NCBI RefSeq assembly: GCF_005519465.1
Contig: NZ_CP027858.1
Coordinates: forward strand, 62,001 to 126,000
DNA: 64,000 bases
DNA from: Streptomyces clavuligerus
Lineage (GTDB): Bacteria; Actinomycetota; Actinomycetes; Streptomycetales; Streptomycetaceae
Direction: 5' to 3'
Part shown: piece by piece, positions 52,894 through 62,592 of the stretch
Position numbering within the stretch: the stretch's first letter is position 1
Layout: every line of letters begins with the position of its first letter
Position numbers and translations under genes: made by a program
Notes under the pieces: model-generated
Told to the model about the DNA's origin: nothing
The model's input: the letters and a program-made list of their open reading frames with translations, nothing else
Databases searched by the model: none

Positions 52894-55467
52894 TCAGTTC
52901 CCCGCCTCGGTCCCCGCCTCCCCCGACCGCCCCTTCCCGTCCTTCTCCGGCTCGGCGGACGGCTCCGGGGACGGCTCGGCGGACGGGTCCGCCGCCGGGT
53001 CCGCCGCCGGGTCGTCCGCCGTCGGGTCCGGCTGTTTGAGGGAGAGGGTCAGCCCGCCGTCCCGGACATCGGCGACGACGGTGTCCCCGGGGCTCAGCGT
53101 GCCGTCGAGCAGCATCGTGGACAGCCGGTTGTCCAGTTCGGTCTGGAGGGTGCGGCGCAGCGGCCGGGCCCCGAACTCGGGCTGGTAGCCGAGGTTGGCC
53201 AGCCGTTCCTTGGCGGCTTCGGTGATCTCGAAGCCGACCCGCTGGGCGTGGAGCCTGCGCCGGGTGCCCTCCAGGAGGAGATCGACGATATGGATGAGGT
53301 CGTCCCGGGTGAGGGCGTGGAAGACGATGACCTCGTCGATGCGGTTGAGGAACTCGGGCCGGAAGTGGGCGCGCAGATCGCCCATCAGGTCGTCCCGGAT
53401 CTCGTCCACCGCCCCATGGTGGTCGAGGATGCGCTTCGAGCCGATGTTGCTGGTCATGATGACCACGGTGTGGCGGAAGTCGACGGTCCGGCCCTGCGCG
53501 TCGGTGAGTCTGCCGTCGTCCAGGACCTGGAGCAGCAGATGGAAGACGTCCGGGTGGGCCTTCTCGACCTCGTCGAACAGGACGACGCTGTACGGCTTGC
53601 GGCGCACCGCCTCGGTGAGCTGGCCCGCTTCCTCGTAGCCGACATAGCCGGGGGGCGAGCCGACGAGCCGGGAGACGGTGTGCTTCTCCTGGAACTCGCT
53701 CATGTCGAAGCGGATCATCCGGTCGGCGTCCCCGAAGAGGAGCTGCGCGAGCGCCTTGGCCAGTTCGGTCTTGCCGACGCCGGTGGGGCCGAGGAAGAGG
53801 AAGCTGCCGGTGGGCCGGTCGGGGTCGCCCATGCCGGCCCGGCCCCTGCGGACCGCCTGGGAGACGGCGACGACGGCCTCGTCCTGGCCGATGACCCGTT
53901 CATGGAGGGCGTCCTCCAGTTTCATCAGCCGGTGGCGTTCGGTCTCGGTGAGCTGGGAGACGGGGATGCCGGTGCGGGCGGAGAGGACTTCGGCGATGTC
54001 CTCGGCGGTGACGTCGGCGGTCTGTTCCCGTTCCTCGCCGACCTGCGCCAGCTCCTCCTCGGCCGCCCTGAGCCGGGCCTTGAGCGCGCCCGCCCGCTCG
54101 TAGTCCTCGGAGCTGACGGCCTCGTCCTTCTCCCGGCGCAGCTTGGTGACGCGGTCCTCCAGATCGTGGTTCCGGTCGGGGGTGCCGACGGCGCGCAGCC
54201 CGACCCGGGCACCTGCCTGGTCCATCAGGTCGATGGCCTTGTCCGGGAGGAAGCGGTCGCTGAGGTAGCGGTCGGAGAGGGCGGCCGCCGCGTCGAGCGC
54301 CTCGTCGGTGAAGCGCACCTGGTGGTGGATCTCGTAGGAGTCGCGGAGCCCCTGGAGGATCTCGACGGTCTCCTCGACGGTGGGTTCGGGCACCATGACG
54401 GGCTGGAAACGGCGTTCCAGGGCGGCGTCCTTCTCGATGTGCTTGCGGTACTCGTCGATGGTGGTGGCGCCGACCACGCTGAGGTCGCCCCGGGCGAGGG
54501 CGGGTTTGAGGATGTTCCCGGCGTCCATGGAGCCCTCCCCGCCGCCGCCCGCGCCGACCACGGTGTGGAGTTCGTCGATGAAGAGCACGACGCTCTTGTC
54601 GGCCGCGGTGACCTCGTCGATCACCTTTTTCAGCCGTTCCTCGAACTCGCCGCGGTACTTGGACCCGGCGACGAGTCCGGCGAGGTCGAGGGAGACCACC
54701 CGGCGGTCCTTCAGCGCCCTCGGGACCTCATCGGCGACGACGCGCTGGGCGAGCCCTTCGACGATGGCCGTCTTGCCGACGCCCGGGTCGCCGATGAGCA
54801 CGGGGTTGTTCTTGGTCCGCCGGGACAGGATCTCCACGGTCTGCTCGATCTCCTGGGCCCGGCCGACCACGGGGTCGAGCCGGCCCGCGCGGGCCTCCTC
54901 GGTGAGGTCGCGGCCGTACTCGTCGAGCGTGGGGGTCGGGCTGCCGCCGCCCGCGCGGGCGTGGCGCTCCCCCGTTCCGGGGTCGCCGCCGGGGCCGCCG
55001 GAGGGCAGGGCGCCCGTGAAGCCGGACGCGGGGTCGTCCGCCAGGGCGGCGAGGATGTGCTCGGGGCCGATGTAGGAGGCCCCGAGCGCCTGGGAGCGGG
55101 CGTGTGCCGCGAGCAGGGCCCGTTTGGCGGCCGGGGTCAGGGCGGGTTCACCGGCGCCGGTGCCGGTGGGCAGGGACCGGCCGACCCGGTCGGCGAGGGC
55201 GTCGGGGTCGACGCCCGCCTGTTCCAGCACCTGCCGTCCGGCCGGGACCCGGGTGGCGGCCCACAGCAGATGGGGGGTGTCGAGGTCGGAACCGTCCTCG
55301 GCGGCCCGGGCACCCGCCGCCGCCAGCAGCTCCTGGGCGGAGTCGCTGAGCAGCCGGCCGATGGGGACCCGCTGGACGGCCGGCGGGGAGGCCGCCGGGC
55401 TCATCCCGAAGAAGCGGTTGAACAGGTCGGAGAACGGGTCACCGGACCCGAAGGGCGAAGTCGTCAC
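52894..55467 (-). CDS. Clp-family AAA+ ATPase (ClpB/ClpC-type)
   Basis: Two-ring Hsp100 unfoldase of about 857 residues. An N-terminal Clp_N domain (about 30-150) precedes D1, with Walker [10 protein letters not shown] (about 225) and Walker [11 protein letters not shown], and D2, with Walker [10 protein letters not shown] (about 555) and Walker [16 protein letters not shown]. The middle region is short and carries a UVR-like motif ([14 protein letters not shown]), as in ClpC, instead of ClpB's long coiled coil. D2 shows [15 protein letters not shown] as in ClpB, and I see no ClpP-binding (I/L/V)GF loop. The tail is an Asp/Ala/Pro repeat. GTG 55467 has GGAGG nine bases upstream; ATG 55476 is the alternative. 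Confidence 0.9.
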   Translation of the reverse strand: MTTSPFGSGDPFSDLFNRFFGMSPAASPPAVQRVPIGRLLSDSAQELLAAAGARAAEDGSDLDTPHLLWAATRVPAGRQVLEQAGVDPDALADRVGRSLPTGTGAGEPALTPAAKRALLAAHARSQALGASYIGPEHILAALADDPASGFTGALPSGGPGGDPGTGERHARAGGGSPTPTLDEYGRDLTEEARAGRLDPVVGRAQEIEQTVEILSRRTKNNPVLIGDPGVGKTAIVEGLAQRVVADEVPRALKDRRVVSLDLAGLVAGSKYRGEFEERLKKVIDEVTAADKSVVLFIDELHTVVGAGGGGEGSMDAGNILKPALARGDLSVVGATTIDEYRKHIEKDAALERRFQPVMVPEPTVEETVEILQGLRDSYEIHHQVRFTDEALDAAAALSDRYLSDRFLPDKAIDLMDQAGARVGLRAVGTPDRNHDLEDRVTKLRREKDEAVSSEDYERAGALKARLRAAEEELAQVGEEREQTADVTAEDIAEVLSARTGIPVSQLTETERHRLMKLEDALHERVIGQDEAVVAVSQAVRRGRAGMGDPDRPTGSFLFLGPTGVGKTELAKALAQLLFGDADRMIRFDMSEFQEKHTVSRLVGSPPGYVGYEEAGQLTEAVRRKPYSVVLFDEVEKAHPDVFHLLLQVLDDGRLTDAQGRTVDFRHTVVIMTSNIGSKRILDHHGAVDEIRDDLMGDLRAHFRPEFLNRIDEVIVFHALTRDDLIHIVDLLLEGTRRRLHAQRVGFEITEAAKERLANLGYQPEFGARPLRRTLQTELDNRLSTMLLDGTLSPGDTVVADVRDGGLTLSLKQPDPTADDPAADPAADPSAEPSPEPSAEPEKDGKGRSGEAGTEAGN

Positions 55468-55610
55468 CGCGGTCATCCCTCCGGCGGGCGCCACCGCACG
55501 GCCGGGCACCGCCCGCCGTGGTCGAGGTGCCCGTACCGGCACTCATTGTTCTCCGGGGGCGGGGGGTGCGCGACCGGAGTGGGCCGCCCGTGCCGGTACG
55601 CGCCGGGCCC

Positions 55611-55670
55611 GGCACCGGTACCAGCACCAGTACCGGCACCAGCATCGGCATCGGCATCGGCATCGGCATC
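55611..55670. repeat. Ten tandem hexanucleotides
   Basis: Ten 6-bp units in register (GGCACC, GGTACC, AGCACC, AGTACC, GGCACC, AGCATC, then four exact GGCATC) end three bases before the phosphatase stop. Comparable in size to the array at 17885-17944. Confidence 0.85.
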
Positions 55671-55673
55671 GGC

Positions 55674-58475
55674 TCAGAGGTTCCACTGGTCGAGCAGGGC
55701 CTCGGTGAGGTCGGGGCCGCCGGGGTGGCCGCCGGACCCGTCGAGGGTCTGCTCGGTCCAGATCACCTTGCCGCGGGGGGTGTAGCGGGTCCCCCACCGG
55801 TCGGCGAGCTGCGCCACCAGGAAGAGGCCCCGGCCGCCCTCGTCGGTGACGGTCGCCCGGCGCAGATGGGGCGAGGTGCTGCTGCCGTCGAAGACCTCGC
55901 AGATGAGGGAGGAGGCGTGGATCAGCCGGACGGTGATCGGCTGGGAGGCGTAGCGGACCGCGTTGGTGATGAGTTCGCTGAGGATCAGCTCGGTCGTGAA
56001 CGCGATCTCCTCCAGGCCCCAGTCCCGCAGCCGGCGGGCGCACTCGGCCCGCACCGGCGCGACGGCGGCGGTGTCGGACGGGACCCGCCACTCGGCGATC
56101 CGCTCCGCGTCGAGCCGTCGGGTCCGGGCCACCAGGAGGGCGACGTCATCCCGGGGGCGCTGGCCGGGGAGGGCGGTGAGCACGGCCCGGCAGGTCTCCT
56201 CCGGGCTCAGTCCGGGCCGCCCGGAGAGGGCGTCGCGCAGCCGGGCGAGACCGGTGTCGATGTCGCGGTCCTCGCTCTCGACCAGGCCGTCCGTGAACAG
56301 CACCAGCCGGGAGCCCTCGGGCAGCTTGAGGGCGGCGGTCTCGATGGGCAGCCCGCTGCCCGTGCCGAGCGGCGGTGACACGGGGACGTCGGGGATCTCC
56401 ACCCGGCCGTCCGGGTGGACCACGGCGGGCGGCGGGTGGCCCGCGCGGGCGAGGACGCAGTCCCCGCCGACCGGGTCGTAGATGGCGTACAGGCAGGTCG
56501 CGCCCGTCACATCGGGGCCGTCGTCGCCCGCGGTGCGCTCCTGGTCCATGCGGCCCACGAGTTCGTCGAGGTGGCCGAGGATGTCGTCGGGCGGCAGGTC
56601 GAGCGCGGAGAAGTTGTGCACGGCGGTCCGCAGTCTGCCCATGGTGGCCGCGGCGTGCAGCCCGTGGCCGACGACGTCGCCGACGACGAGGGCGACCCGG
56701 GCGCCGGGCAGCGGGATGACGTCGAACCAGTCGCCGCCGACGCCCGCCTGGGCGGGGAGGTAGCGGTAGGCGACCTCCACCGCCTCCTGGACCGGCAGAT
56801 AGCGCGGCATCAGGCTGTGCTGGAGGGTGACGGCCATGGTGTGCTCGCGGGTGTAGCGGCGGGCGTTGTCGAGACAGACGGCGGCCCGCGCGGCGACCTC
56901 CTCGGCCAGCGCCATGTCCTCCTGGTCGAAGGGCTCGGGGCGGCGCATGCGCCAGAAACCGGCGACGCCGAGGAGGACGCCCCGGGCGGCCAGCGGGGCG
57001 GTGATGAGGGAGTGGATGCCGTACTCGACGATCCGCCGGGCCCGTTCGGGCTCCTGCGCCGCCCACCCGGGGGCCTCGCCGAGGACGGGCTCCAGCACCG
57101 TGCGCCCGGTGGACAGCCCCCGGGCCTGGGGGGTGGAGGGCACCAGCCGGATCAGCTCGCCCTCGCGGTAGAGCGGGGCGTCGGGACGGATTCCGGCGAC
57201 GCAGACCCGGCGCACCTCGCCCTCGGTGCCGCCGACCTCCTCCCCGCGCAGGACCCCTTCGACGAGGTCGACGGTGACGAAGTCGGCGAAGCGGTCGACG
57301 GTGGTCTCGGCCAGCTCGCGGGCGGTACGCGGTACCTCCAGCGTGGTGCCGATGTGGACGCCCGCGTCGTAGAGGACGCGCAGCCGCCGCTGGGCGGTCT
57401 CGGCCCGGTCGGCGACGGAGAGGAGTTCGGTGATGTCGCGGACGGTGGTGACCCGGCTGGTGGGGCCGCCGGGCCGTGGTCCCCTGGTGGGGCGCTGGCT
57501 GACGGCGAGGGTCAGCTCCCCCGCGCGGTGCGGCTCGTCCGTCGCCTCCCGGCCCGAGGACAGCAGCTCCGCCAGGCCGGGCGGGAGACCGAGGGAGCCG
57601 ACGGCGGTGCCCTCGGCATCGGCGGGGAGGCCCAGCAGCCGCCGGGCCTCGTCGTTGGCGAGCAGCAGCCGCCCGGCGGGGTCGACGATGAGGACACCCT
57701 CCCGTACGGAGTGGAGCACCGCGTCGTGGTGTTCGTACATCCGGGTGATCTCGGCGGGGCCGAGGCCGTGGGTCTGGCGCAGCAGCCGGCGGCTCAGCAG
57801 GGCCGCGCCGCCGGTGGTGAGGAGGACGGCGCCGGCCGCCGCGCCGAGGACGAGGGGCAGTTGTTCGGCCGCGGCGGAGTGGACCTGCGCGATCAGGACT
57901 CCGGCTCCGACCGCGCCGACGACCGCGCCGTCGGGGCCGGTGACGGGGACGTAGGCGCGGACCTGGGGGCCGAGGGTGCCGTTCCACTCCTCGACGACGG
58001 TCCTCCCGGCGAGGATGGGGGCCATGTCGGTCGAGGTGTGCTTGCCGATCCGGTCGGGGAGCGGGTGGGTGAGCCGGGTGCCCCGGCGGTCCAGCACCAC
58101 GACGAAGGCGACGTGGGCGCCCTTGCGGGCCTCCTCGGCGAGGGGCTGGAGCACGGCGGTCGGGTCGGGCGTCTGGATCGCGGCGGCGGTGCCGGGGGCG
58201 ACGGCGAAGCCCTGCGCGAGCGCGAGGGAGCGGCCCCCGGCCTCCTGGACGCTCTCCTGCCGGGCCATGATCAGCAGCAGGACGACGGCGCCCGCGGTGA
58301 GCAGCAGCACCACCGCCAGATACAGCAGGAACATCTGCCCGACGACGCTGCGCGGCCCCACCGCGGACCGCGCGCCCGCGCGCCGCCCGGGGGCCGGTCC
58401 GTGCCGGTCGTCGCCGTTCGGTGGTCGCTGTCCGTCGCCGGAGGGCCGTTCAGAGGAACCCTTGATTCCCGCCAT
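55674..58475 (-). CDS. Membrane SpoIIE-type PP2C phosphatase with PAS, GAF and kinase-fold domains
   Basis: Sensor phosphatase of 933 residues, probably controlling an anti-sigma/anti-anti-sigma switch. Domain order: TM1 (about 50-72), an extracytoplasmic cache-like domain (RGTRLTHPLPDRIGKH), TM2 (about 185-205), PAS (AVLHSVREGVLIVDP, about 235), GAF (about 370-520, RDITELLS and ARELAETTVDRF before it), and SpoIIE PP2C (about 545-770; QAGVGGDWFDVI, VVGDVVGHGLHAA, LVLFTDGLVE). A C-terminal HATPase_c module has ELILSELITNAVRYA (N-box) and EGGRGLFLVAQL (G-box). Both activities are in one chain, a recurrent Streptomyces arrangement. Divergent from the PknG-like gene. Confidence 0.92.
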   Translation of the reverse strand: MAGIKGSSERPSGDGQRPPNGDDRHGPAPGRRAGARSAVGPRSVVGQMFLLYLAVVLLLTAGAVVLLLIMARQESVQEAGGRSLALAQGFAVAPGTAAAIQTPDPTAVLQPLAEEARKGAHVAFVVVLDRRGTRLTHPLPDRIGKHTSTDMAPILAGRTVVEEWNGTLGPQVRAYVPVTGPDGAVVGAVGAGVLIAQVHSAAAEQLPLVLGAAAGAVLLTTGGAALLSRRLLRQTHGLGPAEITRMYEHHDAVLHSVREGVLIVDPAGRLLLANDEARRLLGLPADAEGTAVGSLGLPPGLAELLSSGREATDEPHRAGELTLAVSQRPTRGPRPGGPTSRVTTVRDITELLSVADRAETAQRRLRVLYDAGVHIGTTLEVPRTARELAETTVDRFADFVTVDLVEGVLRGEEVGGTEGEVRRVCVAGIRPDAPLYREGELIRLVPSTPQARGLSTGRTVLEPVLGEAPGWAAQEPERARRIVEYGIHSLITAPLAARGVLLGVAGFWRMRRPEPFDQEDMALAEEVAARAAVCLDNARRYTREHTMAVTLQHSLMPRYLPVQEAVEVAYRYLPAQAGVGGDWFDVIPLPGARVALVVGDVVGHGLHAAATMGRLRTAVHNFSALDLPPDDILGHLDELVGRMDQERTAGDDGPDVTGATCLYAIYDPVGGDCVLARAGHPPPAVVHPDGRVEIPDVPVSPPLGTGSGLPIETAALKLPEGSRLVLFTDGLVESEDRDIDTGLARLRDALSGRPGLSPEETCRAVLTALPGQRPRDDVALLVARTRRLDAERIAEWRVPSDTAAVAPVRAECARRLRDWGLEEIAFTTELILSELITNAVRYASQPITVRLIHASSLICEVFDGSSTSPHLRRATVTDEGGRGLFLVAQLADRWGTRYTPRGKVIWTEQTLDGSGGHPGGPDLTEALLDQWNL

Positions 58476-58704
58476 GGTTCCTTTTCTACACGTCCGGGCG
58501 GTTTCAGTGGTTTGATCGGCCGTCATGTCCCGCCACGGACCCGGCCGGTACCGTCCGGTCGGCCCCCCGCCGGGCCCCGTCCGGCGGGTCCGGCGGGTCC
58601 GGCGGCTCTCAGACACCAGCGGCCCGGCGGGGCGGGTACGGCGATGGGGGGCGGTTCCTGGTGAAGGGGAGGGAACGCTCCTCTTCGGGGCTATCGTTTC
58701 CGGT
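58476..58704. promoter_or_regulatory. Divergent promoter region
   Basis: About 230 bases shared between the phosphatase (minus) and the PknG-like gene (plus). Moderately AT-rich near 58490-58520. I cannot assign promoter boxes. Co-location suggests that the phosphatase and kinase units might be co-regulated. Confidence 0.35.
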
Positions 58705-61700
58705 ATGAGGGACTTCGGGGGAGTGTCCAACTCGGCGGTCCGCGGCGAGAGTTGGCGGGTCCGGCTGTTCCGGCGGGAAGCCCGCACGGAGGGGCCGGTC
58801 GGGGCCGGGGTGCTGTTGCCGGGGGGTCTGGTGGTCACCTGTGCGGGGGTGGTGGCGCTCCGTCCGGCGGCGGAGGCGCCGTCGCGGGTGTACGCGGACT
58901 TCCCCGCCGCCGGAGGTCCGGGCGGGCGGCTGCTGCCCGCCGAGGTGCTGGCCGACCCCCACGGCGTGGACGGGGGTGTCACGGTGCTGCGGCTGACGGA
59001 GCCCGCGCCCGCGCGCCCCGTCCTGCTCCACCGGCAGTCCCCCGCGCCGCACGAACCGGTGCGGCTGGTCGGCTACCCCGGGGACCGGCCGGACGGCCGG
59101 GAGGTGCCCGCGCGGCTGCTGGAGCGCGACGGTCCCGGTGTCCGCCCCGCGTGGGTGCGCATCGCGCCGGACGCCGGGTCCGGCCCGCTCGGCCCCGGTT
59201 TCGCGGGCGGCGGCGTCGTCCACGGACGCACCGGCCGGGTCATCGGCATCCTGGCGCAGCCGCCCGGCGGGAGCGGCGACGGCGGGACGCACCGGATGAT
59301 CCCGACCGAGACCCTGCTGCGCCATCTCCCCGAGGCCGGGCGCGACCGGCTGGTCTCCGGGCACCGGGCCGTCTCCCGCACCATCCCGCCCACCTCCGGT
59401 CCACCGGACTCCCGGCGGGCGCGCGGGCTGCGGCACACGGTGACCGCCTGGTTGGACGGCGGGACGGCCCCGGGCCCCGGGCGGGTCAGGGACCCGGTGG
59501 AGCTGGCCTTCGCCGGTGACGACGACCAGGACGCGCTGTCCGTGCTGCACGCGACGCTCAACCTCGCCGACCGGGAACGCGCCCCGGGCACCGGGGAGGG
59601 CACCCGCGCCCCCGTCCCGCAGGCGGGGTCGATCGACCTCGCCGTGGAGGTCAGCGGCCGGACCGTCGCGGAGCTGGTCGCCCATACGGCGGGCCGCACC
59701 GGGCTGGACGACGGCGCCCCGGGAGGGGACGGCGCGGAACCGGGGGCGGACGGCCGGGGCCCAGCCCGGGCGACGGAGGGCCCGGCCCCCGGACGGGACA
59801 GCTCGGGAACGGAAGCGGACGGCCCCGCTCCCCCCACGGCGGGCACGGAAACCGACGCCCTGCTGGAGCGGATCGCCGGGCACAGCCCGCCACTGTGCGC
59901 GGCCTTCCTCTCCGTCGACCGGGCCGCACCGGTGGGCGAGGCGGTCCTGCCCCTGCTGCACGCCCTGCTGAGACAGGGGCACAGCCGACTGCTGCTCACC
60001 TTCCGCGACCCGCGCTCCCCGCTGCTCGACCGGGTCGCCGGTGAACTGCTCGACCCCGGGTGGTCCGAGCGCCGCGCCCGGACCATCGCCGAGCGGCTGG
60101 ATGTCCTGACCTCCCTGGAACGGCGCAGCCGCCCCCCGGGCGACCGCGCCGACCGGGCCGCCGGACGGGGCCCCGCCGGAGCCGCCCGGAGGTCCGCCGG
60201 CGGGAGCGCGGACGGCGGCGGCGCCGACCGGCACACCGTCCGCCTCACCCCGCCCGCCTCCCGGCACCTCGCCGCCCGGCTCTCCGCGCTCCGGGGCGGC
60301 GGGCTGCGCAACAGCGCGGCCCTCTCGTACGAGCTGTTCCGGCTCCACAGCGAGGTCGAGGAGGCCGTGCACTCGTTCGACCCGGACGCCGCGCACCGGT
60401 ACACCGTGCTCCCGGCCGGTGACGGCCTCACCGACCTCCCCCAGGTGACGGTCGACAACCCGGACGACCTCGTGGACACCTCCCCCGACCCCGCCGCCCC
60501 GGACTCGGGGCTGACGCGCGGCCAGGAGCTGCACCAGCAGTACCGGGTGATCGGCCGGATCGGCCAGGGCAGCTTCGGCCGGGTGTATCTCGCCCGTGAC
60601 CAGATGCTGGAGAACCGGGCGGTCGCCCTCAAGGGGGTCCGCGACCCCGGCGACCCCGGCGCCGCCGAGACGGCCCTGCGGGAGCGGCTGCGGCTCATCG
60701 GGCTCAACCACCCGTCGATCATCAAGGTCTTCAACTACGCCCGCCACCCCGGCCATCCGCAGAACACCGCCATGTTCATCGTGATGGAGTTCGCCGACGG
60801 CGCGCCGCTCCAGTGGGTCGCCGACCAGATCAGGGACCGCGTCCCGCCCTTCCACGACGACCGGGTGCCCGAGTTCATCACGGTGTACGGGCTGCTCATC
60901 CTGAACGCGCTCACCCATCTCCACGAGAAGCGGCGGCTCGTCTACGGCGACCTCTCCCTCACCAACGTGATCCACTGCGGCGGCGGGATCAAACTCATCG
61001 ACGTGGCCGGGGTACGGGAGATCGGCGCGCCGGGGCCGGTCACCTATCCGGCACCCGAGCTGCGGTACTCCAACCGGATGACGGTCGCCGCCGATCTGTA
61101 CGCCGTCGGCGCGGTGCTCCGGCAGCTCTTCGACCTGGCGCCGAAGGCGCCCTCGCCCCGGCGGCCCGACTCCCTGGAGCGGGCGGTGGCCCGGGCCATG
61201 GCGGACCTGCCCGAGGCCCGGTTCGCCTCGGCGGCGGAGATGGCGCTCCAGCTCCGGGGCGTCCTGCGGGAGCTGCGTTCGCTGCGGCTCGGCAAGGAGC
61301 ACTTCGAACCCTCGCCGCTCTTCATCCCCACGCCCGCCGCCCTCGACGGCGAACTCGGCCGGGCCCCGGCCCTCGTCCAGTGGCGGACCGGGGGCAATGC
61401 CAAACGCCGGCTGACCTTCCGGCCCCCGGAGCCCTCGGCCGTGGCCTGCGGGCTGCCGGTGCCGAAACCGGACGAGAACGACCGCAACTGGACCATGCTC
61501 CAGCGCACCTCGTACGACGACCCGGTCGGCCTGCTCCAGCTCAGCGGTGCCTGGGACGAGTCCCCCGAGCGCTCGCTGCTGCGCTGCCGACTCCATCTGG
61601 ACATCGCCGGGCACCGGCCCGAGGAGTCGGCGCAGCGGTGCGCGGAGGCCGAGCGGGAACTCGCCCGGGCCCGCTCGGCGATCGGGGCCCTGGCCGGACA

Positions 61701-62592
61701 CGACTGGCGGCTGCACTGGCACCAGGGGCTGCTGCGGCTCTTCCGCGGCGATCTGGCCGGGGCGCTGACCTCGTTCGACCGGGTGTACGCGGCGATCCCC
61801 GGCGAGTACGCGCCCAAACTGGCGCTGGGGTACTGCCATGAGCGGCTCGACCGGCCGAAGACGGCCGAGACGCTGTACCAGGCGGTGTGGCAGCGCAATC
61901 GCGCGCTCGGCGGGGCCGCCTTCGGGCTCGCCCGCATCCATCTGCTGGCCGGGCGGGCGGCGGACGCCCTCACCTGTCTGCGGGCCGTCCCGGCGGACTC
62001 GCGGCACCGCACGGCGGCGCGGACGGCCGTGGTGCGCATCCTCGCGGACCCGCCCGCCGACGGCTCCCCGCCCTCCCCCGAGGAGGCGTGCCGCGCCTGG
62101 GTCGCCCTGCACCGGCTCACCCGCAGGGAGGGGCTGACCGACCAGTTGGCGGAGCAGCGGCTCGGCGCCGATCTGCTGGAGCTGCTGCTCCTGCTGGTCC
62201 CCGCCGCCGGTCCGCGCCCCCGTGCGCGGACGGCGGCCGGGCGGCGGGCACGGCCGCCCGGGGACCGGCGGGACCCGGGCGGCGGGGACCCGCTGGAGAC
62301 GCTGCGCGCGCACCTCGCCGAGCTGCCCGAGGACGTCCCCGCCCCGGCCTCCGAGCGCGAGCTGCGCGAACAGCTCGCGGCCTGCTATCTGCGGCTGTAC
62401 GAGCAGGTGCCGCCCGGCTCCGGCGACGAGGACCGCGCACTGGCCGAGGCGCTGGTCGACAACGCGTATCTGACCCGGCCGTTCGGCTTCCGCCACCGGC
62501 GGAGCGACGAGGCGCCCCGGGGGCTGTTCGACCGCCGGGCGCGGGGCCGGTCCGCCGGTGGGGGCGACAGCGCGCGGGGCGGGGCCCGGTGA
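58705..62592 (+). CDS. Trypsin-like domain fused to PknG-like kinase and TPR region
   Basis: Large multidomain protein of 1295 residues. Residues about 20-215 have a trypsin-like fold (GAGVLLPGGLVVTCAGVVA, GPGFAGGGVVHG), but His, Asp and Ser are replaced (Gly48, Gly91, Ala167), so it is likely non-catalytic. A linker (about 220-600) has a helical part. The kinase lies at about 612-840, with Gly-loop GQGSFGRVYLA and Lys 643. The catalytic loop is YGDLSLTN, where D749 and N754 are kept but the usual Lys is Ser751, and DVAG replaces DFG/DLG. A PknG-like TPR region follows (about 930-1120). Two downstream genes complete the PknG-GlnX-GlnH-like module. ATG 58705 lacks a strong ribosome site; GTG 58722 is possible. 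Confidence 0.85.
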   Translation: MRDFGGVSNSAVRGESWRVRLFRREARTEGPVGAGVLLPGGLVVTCAGVVALRPAAEAPSRVYADFPAAGGPGGRLLPAEVLADPHGVDGGVTVLRLTEPAPARPVLLHRQSPAPHEPVRLVGYPGDRPDGREVPARLLERDGPGVRPAWVRIAPDAGSGPLGPGFAGGGVVHGRTGRVIGILAQPPGGSGDGGTHRMIPTETLLRHLPEAGRDRLVSGHRAVSRTIPPTSGPPDSRRARGLRHTVTAWLDGGTAPGPGRVRDPVELAFAGDDDQDALSVLHATLNLADRERAPGTGEGTRAPVPQAGSIDLAVEVSGRTVAELVAHTAGRTGLDDGAPGGDGAEPGADGRGPARATEGPAPGRDSSGTEADGPAPPTAGTETDALLERIAGHSPPLCAAFLSVDRAAPVGEAVLPLLHALLRQGHSRLLLTFRDPRSPLLDRVAGELLDPGWSERRARTIAERLDVLTSLERRSRPPGDRADRAAGRGPAGAARRSAGGSADGGGADRHTVRLTPPASRHLAARLSALRGGGLRNSAALSYELFRLHSEVEEAVHSFDPDAAHRYTVLPAGDGLTDLPQVTVDNPDDLVDTSPDPAAPDSGLTRGQELHQQYRVIGRIGQGSFGRVYLARDQMLENRAVALKGVRDPGDPGAAETALRERLRLIGLNHPSIIKVFNYARHPGHPQNTAMFIVMEFADGAPLQWVADQIRDRVPPFHDDRVPEFITVYGLLILNALTHLHEKRRLVYGDLSLTNVIHCGGGIKLIDVAGVREIGAPGPVTYPAPELRYSNRMTVAADLYAVGAVLRQLFDLAPKAPSPRRPDSLERAVARAMADLPEARFASAAEMALQLRGVLRELRSLRLGKEHFEPSPLFIPTPAALDGELGRAPALVQWRTGGNAKRRLTFRPPEPSAVACGLPVPKPDENDRNWTMLQRTSYDDPVGLLQLSGAWDESPERSLLRCRLHLDIAGHRPEESAQRCAEAERELARARSAIGALAGHDWRLHWHQGLLRLFRGDLAGALTSFDRVYAAIPGEYAPKLALGYCHERLDRPKTAETLYQAVWQRNRALGGAAFGLARIHLLAGRAADALTCLRAVPADSRHRTAARTAVVRILADPPADGSPPSPEEACRAWVALHRLTRREGLTDQLAEQRLGADLLELLLLLVPAAGPRPRARTAAGRRARPPGDRRDPGGGDPLETLRAHLAELPEDVPAPASERELREQLAACYLRLYEQVPPGSGDEDRALAEALVDNAYLTRPFGFRHRRSDEAPRGLFDRRARGRSAGGGDSARGGAR

